Source: RHLJ01 sp965247355
GTDB taxonomy: Bacteria; Bacteroidota; Rhodothermia; Balneolales; Balneolaceae
Reading direction: 5' to 3'
Length of the DNA stretch: 64,000 nt
Assembly: GCA_965247355.1 (NCBI GenBank)
Contig: OZ252011.1
Location: 310,001 to 374,000, forward strand
How positions within the stretch are numbered: position 1 is the stretch's first letter; every line of letters starts with the position of its first letter. Below the pieces are notes generated by a model that was not told the DNA's origin, did no database searches, and worked only from the letters and a program-made list of their open reading frames with translations. Shown here in pieces: positions 52,311 through 60,367 of this stretch. Position numbers and translations under genes: made by a program.

Positions 52311-52874
52311 TTGACAAAAAACAGAGTAGATTATTCAGAGTTGGTTGATGCTCTACAGAAAGGGGATGAGTCCAAATCAGGGGATTTAATTAATGAAATT
52401 ATGCCTCGTCTCGAAGACTATCTTGTTGTAGTGATGAATGCAGAGAGGAACGCAGCAAGAGAATGTGTTCAGCAGGCATTTCTGGATGTATTCGAGCAGA
52501 TTAGAAAAGACAATATTAAAGAGAGTAAATATATTTTTAGTTATCTGATCAAGTCATGTCGACATGAGTATTTAAGATATTCTAAAAGAGAGCATAAGTT
52601 TAAGTATGAAGATGAAGCGCTCAATGTACTTTACGAACCGGAAGAACAGTTTCAGAATTTACTGGATAAGGAACGACAAAGAATTCTTGAAGAATGCTTA
52701 AACGAACTCAAAGACAAGTCTAAACGCTTTATTGAGTACTTTATAGACAAGCCTGACGCTACCACAGAGGAGGCTACTGAAGAATTTGATCTTACAAGTG
52801 CAAATGTTCGTACCCGGAAATCCAGGATATTGAGCAGGCTTCATCATTGCTATAAACGCAAATCAAATGAGTAG
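52311..52874 (+). CDS. Sigma-70-family (ECF-like) RNA polymerase sigma factor
   Basis: 187 residues. Region 2 includes the AARECVQQAFLDVFEQI helix and SYLIKSCRHEYLRYSKRE; region 4 is seen as IEYFIDKPDATTEEATEEFDLTSANVRTRKSRILSRL. The start is uncertain: no ATG is in frame before residue 32, and TTG 52311 is the best candidate. The linker between the regions is short, as in ECF sigma factors. The gene is divergent from the lipoprotein/CHAT genes and lies in the same neighbourhood as a membrane protein with an anti-sigma-like N terminus, so I infer that it controls this block. Confidence 0.85.
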   Translation: MTKNRVDYSELVDALQKGDESKSGDLINEIMPRLEDYLVVVMNAERNAARECVQQAFLDVFEQIRKDNIKESKYIFSYLIKSCRHEYLRYSKREHKFKYEDEALNVLYEPEEQFQNLLDKERQRILEECLNELKDKSKRFIEYFIDKPDATTEEATEEFDLTSANVRTRKSRILSRLHHCYKRKSNE

Positions 52875-53495
52875 TTAGAAAGCCAGGCTAAATCCTGTTG
52901 GATTGAAGGTCAATTCTAAACCAGAAAAGGCAATTTTATTTGTTTCCTGATGATGAATAAGGTAGAGTATACTGTCAAAGGCAAGTAGAAATCCTCCTTG
53001 TAGAACAATCGATTTTCCATAGCCTACTAACCTGGAAGATTGCTTGGAAATACCTCGGTTCCACAACACAGCACCAATACCAATATAAGCCAGATCTAAT
53101 CCTGCATTAATAAGAAGAATGCGGTCAAAATTTCTCATCTCATTAAGCATTTCGTTAGCGCTTATTGAAAGATCCATATTCATCGTACCAAGAAAACCAA
53201 AAGCTGCGATCCCAAGATTGACAGTATTCCAGGCAGCATTCATTTGGTAGAAATATTTAGCATTACTTTTGTAATGAATGGTACCAGCTATTCCCGAAAT
53301 AATATTTAAGGTTGCCCAGCTTCCAAGTACAATCATACCTGATTTTTGGATAGAAATTGAGTGCTCAAAGACTTTTTTAGCCTCAAAATCAGAAATTTGA
53401 GCGTGTAACAAATTTGAGCTTATCCATAAAATTGTACCGAAAAGCAGGTAAAATTTTATTTTTTTTAGGGTGTAACAGTTTTTGATAGTGATCAT
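52875..53495 (-). CDS. Multi-helix membrane protein, DUF6992-like
   Basis: 206 residues with an N-terminal signal or helix (KFYLLFGTILWISSNLLHA) and about four further membrane helices. The combination of GSWATLNIISGIAG, YFYQMNAAWNTVNLGIAAFG and the repeated basic-polar loops resembles the DUF6992 family, function unknown. Its stop codon abuts that of the sigma factor gene, and its start overlaps pdeM by 4 bases, so it is in the helicase-PdeM transcript rather than the sigma system. Confidence 0.65.
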   Translation of the reverse strand: MITIKNCYTLKKIKFYLLFGTILWISSNLLHAQISDFEAKKVFEHSISIQKSGMIVLGSWATLNIISGIAGTIHYKSNAKYFYQMNAAWNTVNLGIAAFGFLGTMNMDLSISANEMLNEMRNFDRILLINAGLDLAYIGIGAVLWNRGISKQSSRLVGYGKSIVLQGGFLLAFDSILYLIHHQETNKIAFSGLELTFNPTGFSLAF

Positions 53496-54151
53496 GAAAT
53501 TCTGATTATCTGTTCTTCAATTATCCCAAATACATGATCTTCAACCTTGGGTTTGATGGTGTGAGTTCCAGTTAAACTACCAAATGCAGGTAAAAGAGCT
53601 CCCAACTCACCGAAATAAAAACAAGGGATTCTTTTCGTTTGTCGACCTTTACCAATCATCCTTACCGAAGGGTGGACATGTCCTGAGATAGGGTATAATT
53701 CTGAAGTATTCTCAATGTTGGTTTCATCATGAATTAATAGAAATGGACTGGCTTCGATTTCTTCGGAGCAAATTAATCCCAGATTTTCATATTCATCCGG
53801 AGAGTGGAAGTCATGATTTCCAATTGCAAGATGCATTTCAATTTTTGGGTAGTTGGTTCTCCATCTCTTAAATGTTTCCCATTCCGTATTTTTAGTACTG
53901 TGAAATAAATCTCCCAGAAGTAATATTTTTTTTGGGGAGTATTGAGTAATTAATGTATCAAGCCGAGAGAGATTGCCATCATTTACCTCGCCAGAAATGG
54001 CAACTCCTGATTTCCTGAAGTGTCCGGCTTTTCCAAGGTGTAAATCGGATAAAATCAATGCTTTTTGTTCAATCCAATAGATGGCCTTTAAAGCTGAAAG
54101 GATCAGATTCTGTTCTTTGAATTTAATTTCTATTTCTTTTTCTGAAATCAT
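53492..54151 (-). CDS. pdeM: Ligase-associated DNA damage response endonuclease PdeM
   Basis: 219 residues of the calcineurin-like metallophosphoesterase fold. Metal ligands are in order: SDLHLGKAGHF (Asp36, His38), GDLFHS (80-85), GNHD (111-114) and GHVHPS (157-162). The family is encoded with Lhr-like helicases and ATP-dependent ligases, and overlap of 4 bases with the helicase gene fits that. It probably nicks or trims damaged DNA. The ligase and exonuclease of the same set lie 17 kb away on the same strand. Confidence 0.92.
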   Translation of the reverse strand: MISEKEIEIKFKEQNLILSALKAIYWIEQKALILSDLHLGKAGHFRKSGVAISGEVNDGNLSRLDTLITQYSPKKILLLGDLFHSTKNTEWETFKRWRTNYPKIEMHLAIGNHDFHSPDEYENLGLICSEEIEASPFLLIHDETNIENTSELYPISGHVHPSVRMIGKGRQTKRIPCFYFGELGALLPAFGSLTGTHTIKPKVEDHVFGIIEEQIIRIS

Positions 54152-56619
54152 TTTACATGCTTTTCTAGTTGTAACTGCATTTTCTTTATGCGATCAATGA
54201 GTTTTTCTGAACTAAGTTTCTCACGTAATCTATCCACCATAATCGGGAAAGCATAAGGAGTGAAACGTTCTGTGTGATTCAATACAATTTCCTGATTCTG
54301 GATTTTCACAAGAGCTTGTCGGAGGCGAATTTCATCCAACTGAAAAAACATTACTTCATCGAAGGCCTGTTGAATAAGCAAGTGATCGGGTTCGTATTCT
54401 GAAAAAACATCAAAAAGTAAACTGGTATTCATTCTGAGATGTCTTGATTTTCGTTGCTCTCCGGGAAAGCCATGAAAAACAAGTCCGGCAACTTGGCTAA
54501 TTCCCCAGAATCTTCGCTTAGCCATCTCTGAGTTATTCAGGCTTGATCGAATATCTTCTACAAGATTTTCCGGAGAAAGGACATCATTTTCAAGGGCCTC
54601 TTCAATAGGGATATCCTGATCCGATAAGAGCTCAAAGCCATAATCATTCATCGCAATTGAAAAGGTAATGGGAGTCATTTTGGAAATACGTTGAGCCAGC
54701 AGGGCAGACATCCCTTCATGAACGTATCGACCTTCAAAAGGAAAAAAGAACACATGGCATCCTTCTCTGGAAAAGCTTTTTTCAATCAGGAACTGATTTT
54801 CGCCCGGAAGAATAGACCAGTCTTTCTGGATGTCCAAAATCGGGGAAATGGTTTCCAGTTCAATCATACCTGTATCTCCGGAAATAGCTTTTTGCATAGT
54901 TCTTCGAAGGATTGTGGACATATTGGATGAGAGAGACATCCGCCCACCCATATAGCTCGGAACTCTGGACTTAGAACCTTTGGCTCGCCTTACAAAAGCA
55001 GAATTCTCTTTAATCTGGATCAACTCCAGGTTTCTTCCGGCAAACCAGAATTTATCCCCAATATTAAGGCTGCTTATAAAAGTTTCTTCAATTGATCCAA
55101 GCGAACCGCCACTCAAATATTTTACTCGCATCATGCTATCACTTGAAATAGTCCCAATACTCATTCGGTGTCGCCGGGAAATCTTTCGATCAATGACTCT
55201 GTATATTCCGTCTTCATCAACAATCACTTTTGAATACTCGGGATATTTACCCAGCGATTTTCCTCCGGTTGTAATAAAGGTGAGGGCCCAATCCCATTCT
55301 TTAACTGAAAGGTCCTGATATGCGAATGTGCTTCTGAGTTCAGGAATAAGTTCATCGGGTTTAAATCCATCTGAAACCGCGAGCGTAACCAAATATTGAA
55401 CCAACACATCCATTGGTTTTAAAATAGGATCCCGGCTTTCCATCTCTGTGTTATTAATGGCATCCTTTAAGGCGGCTGCCTCAATCAACTCGAGAGCATG
55501 AGTTGGAACAAAGTAAATATTACTCGTAGCTCCGGGTTGGTGGCCGCTTCGTCCCGCACGTTGCATAAACCGCGCTACCCCTTTTGGGCTCCCAATTTGA
55601 ATAACTGTATCCACAGGACTGAAATCCACACCAAGATCAAGACTGGAAGTACATACGACTGCTTTGAGAATGCCTTCATGGAGCGAGTCTTCTACCCAGT
55701 CCCGAACACTTCGATCCAGGGAGCCATGGTGAATTGCAATAGTTCCAGCCAGGTCCGGTCGTGCATCCAGAATGCGTTGAAACCAAACTTCAGCCTGGCC
55801 ACGGGTATTCGTAAAAATGAGTGTGGAAGTATGCTCGTCAATGATGGGAAGAATTTTGTGAAGCAGATTCAATCCCAGATGTCCATACCACGGAAAATTA
55901 TCGATTTCATCAGGAAGGACAGAATGAATTTGAATGTCTTTTTCAATGTTGGCTTTTATGATCGTAGAGTTTTCAGAACTATGATCAGCACCCAGCAAGA
56001 CTTCCAGTGCTTCTTCCAGATTTCCAATAGTAGCTGAAATACCCCAAACAGAAAGATTTGGTCTCATTGCTTTCAAACGGGAAAGTCCGAGTTCGACCTG
56101 AATTCCTCGTTTTGATCCTAATAATTCATGCCATTCATCAATAATAATGGCATCCAGATTTTTGAAATGGCGCTCATATTTTTTTTGAGCCATCAGGATG
56201 TGAATGCTTTCGGGAGTAGTTATAAGTACTTCGGGCATCCGTTTATTCTGTTTTTGTTTGACGGATTGGGAAACATCCCCGGTTCTTCGTCCTACTTCCC
56301 AGGGTATTTCCATCTCATCCAACGAACGTTGAAGAGCACTTTCGATATCTTTTGCTAATGCACGAAGAGGGGTGATCCAAAGTACTTTTAACCCATTATT
56401 GGTTTTGGACGAGTAATCCTCCGGATGTTCATTAATCCATTTTATCACATTAGGCATCCAGAGCGCAAAAGTCTTACCACTTCCGGTAGGGGCGTTTAAA
56501 AGTCCGTTCTTTCCCTGAAGAAAAGTATCCCAAACCTCAGACTGAAAAGGAAAGATTTCCCATCCTTTAGAAGAGAACCATTGCTCTACAATTTCAAGCC
56601 CCTGTGATTTTGATTTCAT
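54148..56619 (-). CDS. Ligase-associated DEXH-box helicase (Lhr-like)
   Basis: 823 residues. Walker A APTGSGKT (43-50), DEWH box (161-164, IIIDEWHELLGSKRG), GISATIGN, FTNTRGQAEVWFQ, SSLDLGVDFSPVDTVIQIGSP and motif VI QRAGRSGHQPG are all present, followed by the winged helix and Lhr core domain. It belongs to the Lhr-core group that operates with PdeM, the ATP-dependent ligase and the SNM1-like exonuclease in DNA damage repair. The gene is divergent from acs, with three bases between the longest possible frames. Confidence 0.95.
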   Translation of the reverse strand: MKSKSQGLEIVEQWFSSKGWEIFPFQSEVWDTFLQGKNGLLNAPTGSGKTFALWMPNVIKWINEHPEDYSSKTNNGLKVLWITPLRALAKDIESALQRSLDEMEIPWEVGRRTGDVSQSVKQKQNKRMPEVLITTPESIHILMAQKKYERHFKNLDAIIIDEWHELLGSKRGIQVELGLSRLKAMRPNLSVWGISATIGNLEEALEVLLGADHSSENSTIIKANIEKDIQIHSVLPDEIDNFPWYGHLGLNLLHKILPIIDEHTSTLIFTNTRGQAEVWFQRILDARPDLAGTIAIHHGSLDRSVRDWVEDSLHEGILKAVVCTSSLDLGVDFSPVDTVIQIGSPKGVARFMQRAGRSGHQPGATSNIYFVPTHALELIEAAALKDAINNTEMESRDPILKPMDVLVQYLVTLAVSDGFKPDELIPELRSTFAYQDLSVKEWDWALTFITTGGKSLGKYPEYSKVIVDEDGIYRVIDRKISRRHRMSIGTISSDSMMRVKYLSGGSLGSIEETFISSLNIGDKFWFAGRNLELIQIKENSAFVRRAKGSKSRVPSYMGGRMSLSSNMSTILRRTMQKAISGDTGMIELETISPILDIQKDWSILPGENQFLIEKSFSREGCHVFFFPFEGRYVHEGMSALLAQRISKMTPITFSIAMNDYGFELLSDQDIPIEEALENDVLSPENLVEDIRSSLNNSEMAKRRFWGISQVAGLVFHGFPGEQRKSRHLRMNTSLLFDVFSEYEPDHLLIQQAFDEVMFFQLDEIRLRQALVKIQNQEIVLNHTERFTPYAFPIMVDRLREKLSSEKLIDRIKKMQLQLEKHVK

Positions 56620-56700
56620 TTAATGATTTTTGTCTTGATTCTCCGCCTAAAAAACGTCAACATAAGCCGATCTAATAACCTAACCGAATTTGATTTAAAA

Positions 56701-58599
56701 ATGTGGCTGAATATAAAATCGTTCAATGAATACAACGAAACTTTTAATGAAAGCGAACAAGACCGCTTAGCATTCTGGGAGCATGAAGCAGGGACCTTTT
56801 ACTGGAGGAAACGATGGGATAAAGTACAGACAGGTGGATTTGAAACAGCCGACATTAAATGGTTTGAAGGTGGGAAGCTCAACATCACTGAAAATGCTCT
56901 GGATCGGCACCTGAATACGATTGGAAATAAAACAGCCTTTATTTTTGAGCCGAACCATCCTGATTCATTTCGCAGAACGATTACTTTTAAGCAACTTCAC
57001 GAAGATGTCTGTCGGTTCAGTAATGTGTTGACCAGCAAGGGAATCAAAAAAGGAGACCGCGTTTGTATTTATATGGCGATGACTCCTGAATTAGTAATTG
57101 CTGCATTAGCCTGTGCAAGAATTGGTGCGGTTCATTCCATTGTATTTGCCGGATTTTCAGCTCAATCATTGAGTGAACGAATCAATGATTGTGAAGCAAA
57201 AATGTTGATAACAAATGACGGATTGAGAAGAGGGGATAAGCATGTTCCTTTAAAAGATATTTCTGATGAAGCGTTGAAAACCAGTCCTTCAGTTACAAGT
57301 GTGATTGTTTGTCAAAGAACCAACCGGGACATTGAATGGGTTGAAGGTCGTGATGAATGGTGGCACAATCTGATTAGAAATGCATCCAAAGAGCATGAAG
57401 CCGTTGAGATGGATGCAGAAGATCCATTATTCATTTTATATACCTCAGGATCAACAGGTAAACCTAAAGGAGTAGTTCATACTTGTGGTGGATATATGGT
57501 CTACACCAGTTATTCTTTTAGAAACGTGTTCCAGGTTGGTGCCGATGATGTCTATTGGTGTACGGCTGATGCAGGCTGGATTACAGGGCATAGCTACATA
57601 ATTTATGGTCCGCTATTTACTGGAACTACCGGAATTATTTTTGAGGGAACCCCAACGTATCCGGATGCCGGACGATTCTGGGAAGTCGTTGAGAAGTACA
57701 AAGTCACACATTTCTACACTGCTCCAACCGCTATTCGAGCACTAATGAGTTATGATCTGGATTTCGTAAAGAAATATGATTTAAGCTCACTTAAAGTGCT
57801 TGGCTCAGTTGGAGAACCCATCAATGAAGAAGCCTGGCACTGGTACCACACGCATATTGGTGGAGGACGGTGTTCCATTGTAGACACCTGGTGGCAGACA
57901 GAAACCGGCGGAATTATGATTTCTCCGCTGGCAGGAATCACTCCAACCAAACCAGGATTTGCCACACTTCCTTTACCGGGGATTTTTCCTGTTTTAATGG
58001 ATGAGAATGGCAATGAAATTGAAGGAAATGGGGTAGAGGGAAATCTCTGTATCAAACACCCTTGGCCGTCCATTGCCAGAACGGTATATGGAGATCATGA
58101 ACGATACAAACAAACTTATCTATCAACATACAAAGGCTATTATTTTACAGGTGATGGATGCCGACATGATGAAGATGGCTATTACCGAATAACAGGCCGC
58201 GTTGATGATGTGCTGAATGTTTCAGGTCACCGTTTAGGAACCGCCGAAATTGAAAATGCTCTGGATGAACACAATCGGGTAGTAGAAACTGCTGTAGTCG
58301 GATATCCCCATGATATTAAAGGGCAGGGGGTATATGCCTTTATGATTTGTGATGGAGAGGTTAAAGACACCGATGCTTTCAAGAAAGAACTACTGGATCT
58401 TGTTGTTAAAATCATCGGGCCAATTGCTAAGCCGGACAAAATTCAGATTGTGCCCGGACTCCCAAAAACACGTTCCGGAAAAATCATGCGCCGAATTCTT
58501 AGGAAAGTGGCAGCCAATGATTTGGAAAATGTGGGGGATACCTCAACCTTGCTGGACCCAAGTGTGGTGGAAGCAATTAAGAATGGTAAGGCGATTTAA
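56701..58599 (+). CDS. acs: Acetyl-CoA synthetase
   Basis: 632 residues from ATG 56701, where the family's usual start (WLNIKSFNEYNETFN) begins; an earlier ATG at 56623 would add 26 residues without family resemblance. It has the AMP-binding signature YTSGSTGKPKG (247-257), the Trp-rich WWQTETGG motif and the C-terminal lysine Lys594 in TRSGKIMRRILR, which is acetylated in related enzymes. It converts acetate, ATP and CoA to acetyl-CoA. Its 3' end overlaps the convergent small membrane gene by 4 bases. Confidence 0.95.
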   Translation: MWLNIKSFNEYNETFNESEQDRLAFWEHEAGTFYWRKRWDKVQTGGFETADIKWFEGGKLNITENALDRHLNTIGNKTAFIFEPNHPDSFRRTITFKQLHEDVCRFSNVLTSKGIKKGDRVCIYMAMTPELVIAALACARIGAVHSIVFAGFSAQSLSERINDCEAKMLITNDGLRRGDKHVPLKDISDEALKTSPSVTSVIVCQRTNRDIEWVEGRDEWWHNLIRNASKEHEAVEMDAEDPLFILYTSGSTGKPKGVVHTCGGYMVYTSYSFRNVFQVGADDVYWCTADAGWITGHSYIIYGPLFTGTTGIIFEGTPTYPDAGRFWEVVEKYKVTHFYTAPTAIRALMSYDLDFVKKYDLSSLKVLGSVGEPINEEAWHWYHTHIGGGRCSIVDTWWQTETGGIMISPLAGITPTKPGFATLPLPGIFPVLMDENGNEIEGNGVEGNLCIKHPWPSIARTVYGDHERYKQTYLSTYKGYYFTGDGCRHDEDGYYRITGRVDDVLNVSGHRLGTAEIENALDEHNRVVETAVVGYPHDIKGQGVYAFMICDGEVKDTDAFKKELLDLVVKIIGPIAKPDKIQIVPGLPKTRSGKIMRRILRKVAANDLENVGDTSTLLDPSVVEAIKNGKAI

Positions 58600-58961
58600 A
58601 AACTTAGCAAATACCCAACCGGAAGAAAAAGCAAACTTCCGATTAGTAGTATCAATCGGAAGCGGGTTTTGGGCATCATACGGTTGAAAAAGAGTCCGTA
58701 GGTATAGGGATGTTCAATCAGCCAGTCATAGTAATGGTCGCGATGTGGAGAACCTAAAGCCATGGTTACATGTCCGTGGATAATGGTAATCATGAACGGA
58801 ATGGAAAAGACAAAAGCCCCGAAATAGCGAAGAATTTCCATGATGCCCAGAAGTTTAGCCGCGTAGTAATAAGGCCATGCAAATAGCACAATCATTGGGA
58901 CACTTAATACCCAGTTGATGAGGCTGATTCGGATAAAATTGGAATGGGATAACTCAGACAA
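58596..58961 (-). CDS. Small membrane protein of unknown function
   Basis: 121 residues with three predicted membrane helices (about 14-36, 43-62, 101-119) and a HGHVTMALGSPHRDHYYDWL stretch of histidines in between. No family is recognised. TTG (58961) is the likely start because there is no ATG in frame before residue 23. It converges with acs and ends within the last codons of that gene. Confidence 0.55.
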   Translation of the reverse strand: MSELSHSNFIRISLINWVLSVPMIVLFAWPYYYAAKLLGIMEILRYFGAFVFSIPFMITIIHGHVTMALGSPHRDHYYDWLIEHPYTYGLFFNRMMPKTRFRLILLIGSLLFLPVGYLLSF

Positions 58962-58979
58962 GAAATTTTGGATTATGAA

Positions 58980-59023
58980 TTTTGAATTAGCTTCATGAAA
59001 TATCTAATGAGGCTAATTCAAAA
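58980..59023. repeat. Intergenic inverted repeat, 12-bp perfect arms
   Basis: TTTTGAATTAGC (58980-58991) and GCTAATTCAAAA (59012-59023) around 20 bases. It lies between ald and the small membrane gene, just after ald, and could act as a terminator for ald without a T run. Confidence 0.65.
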
Positions 59024-59044
59024 TCCAGAATTAATAATTCAGAA

Positions 59045-60259
59045 TTAAATTTGTGACGCGATAAGCATTTCGATTTCGCGGTAGGGGATGTCAAACATTT
59101 CACTGATGGATTTCTTAGTGATATGCTTTTTGTATGCGTACGTACCATTTCTGAGCGCCACATTGTCCCATAAACATTCCTTTACCCCGCCTGCATCACC
59201 AATCGCCAATACGTAAGGAACAAGTACATTATTAAGTGCATAGGTTGCAGTACGGGCTACGTTCGCCGGGATGTTCGGGACACAGTAATGGGTTACATCA
59301 TGTACCGAGAATATCGGATTGGAATGAGTTGTAGCTCTGCTGGTAGCAACACATCCGCCCTGATCGATTACGGTATCTACAATTACGCTTCCGGCTTTCA
59401 TTCCGGCGACCATCTCTTCGGTGACCCAGCAAGGAGAACGTTCTCCTTCAGCCATAGCCGCGCCAATAATTACATCTGCAAACTTTAAGGCATTGCTTAA
59501 ATATTGCTGATTAGCTACTGCCGTAATTATTCTGCGATCCAATGCATTTTCAAGTCTACGGAGGACAGTAAGGTCATTATCCATCACAAAGACCTGAGCT
59601 CCGTACCCTAAGGCTGTTCGGGCAGCGTATTCGCCGGTGATTCCGGCTCCAAGGATAACAACGGTTGCAGGTGGCACACCAGAGATACCACCAAGCATAA
59701 TTCCCTGACCACTGCTTCGGCTTTCCATATAGTGTGCGGCAATCTGAACAGCAATGGAACCTGTGATTTCATGCATCATACGAACAATGGGAAACTCTTT
59801 ATCTGCTCCGCGAATAAACTCATAGCCAATGCCAGTCACACTTTTACTGCTTAACGCTTCAAAATATTCCTGATTTTGACTTCCAAGATGAAGAGCTGAG
59901 ACAATAGTATGGTTGGGTTCTAACCGTTCAAATTCATCAGGAGACAGAGGTGCTACTTTTAATATAAGTTCAGATTTCTTAAACAGATCATCCGCACTTA
60001 ACGCAATTTCTGCACCTGCTTCGGCATAATCACGATCTGTAAACTTAGCTTCTTCTCCAGCTCCTTTTTCAATAAAAATCTCATGTCCATTTGCCCGAAG
60101 TACGGAAACTCCACCGGGAGTTAATGAAACCCTTTTCTCATCTATAGAATTTTCTTTTGGGATGCCGATTCGTAGTGATACCTCGCTGGTAGTACGCAGG
60201 AGGTGCTTTTCAAGCGTTTGTATCCCTAATTGTTCAGTATCCAGCGGGTTGATATCCAT
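59045..60259 (-). CDS. ald: Alanine dehydrogenase
   Basis: 404 residues. The N-terminal catalytic domain has IGIPKENSIDEKRVSLTP with the substrate Arg/Lys motif and SALHLGSQNQ with the active-site His; the NAD-binding domain has VVILGAGITGEYAARTALGYGAQV; later VTHYCVPNIPANVARTATYALNN matches the family. It reversibly converts L-alanine and NAD+ to pyruvate, ammonia and NADH, which links to the pyruvate enzymes elsewhere in the window. The ATG is unambiguous. It is about 30 residues longer at the N terminus than most Ald (first residues up to TTSEVSLR). Confidence 0.95.
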   Translation of the reverse strand: MDINPLDTEQLGIQTLEKHLLRTTSEVSLRIGIPKENSIDEKRVSLTPGGVSVLRANGHEIFIEKGAGEEAKFTDRDYAEAGAEIALSADDLFKKSELILKVAPLSPDEFERLEPNHTIVSALHLGSQNQEYFEALSSKSVTGIGYEFIRGADKEFPIVRMMHEITGSIAVQIAAHYMESRSSGQGIMLGGISGVPPATVVILGAGITGEYAARTALGYGAQVFVMDNDLTVLRRLENALDRRIITAVANQQYLSNALKFADVIIGAAMAEGERSPCWVTEEMVAGMKAGSVIVDTVIDQGGCVATSRATTHSNPIFSVHDVTHYCVPNIPANVARTATYALNNVLVPYVLAIGDAGGVKECLWDNVALRNGTYAYKKHITKKSISEMFDIPYREIEMLIASQI

Positions 60260-60320
60260 AGTTTTTGGTTAGGACTAATTTTCGGAAGATAATGTTTTCA
60301 ATGTTCAATTTAGAATGCAT

Positions 60321-60367
60321 CAATTAAGAATTAATTAATCGATATAAACATTTCTAATTCTTAATTG
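60321..60367. repeat. Intergenic inverted repeat, 13-bp perfect arms, reaching into ligA
   Basis: CAATTAAGAATTA (60321-60333) and TAATTCTTAATTG (60355-60367). The right arm covers the last codons and stop of ligA, so the repeat or hairpin may serve as its terminator. Confidence 0.7.

Noticed and set aside
55498..56037. 179-residue frame on the plus strand opposite the Lhr-like helicase
   Set aside because: It is a shadow of the helicase gene on the other strand, with no recognisable motif and composition unlike the neighbours.
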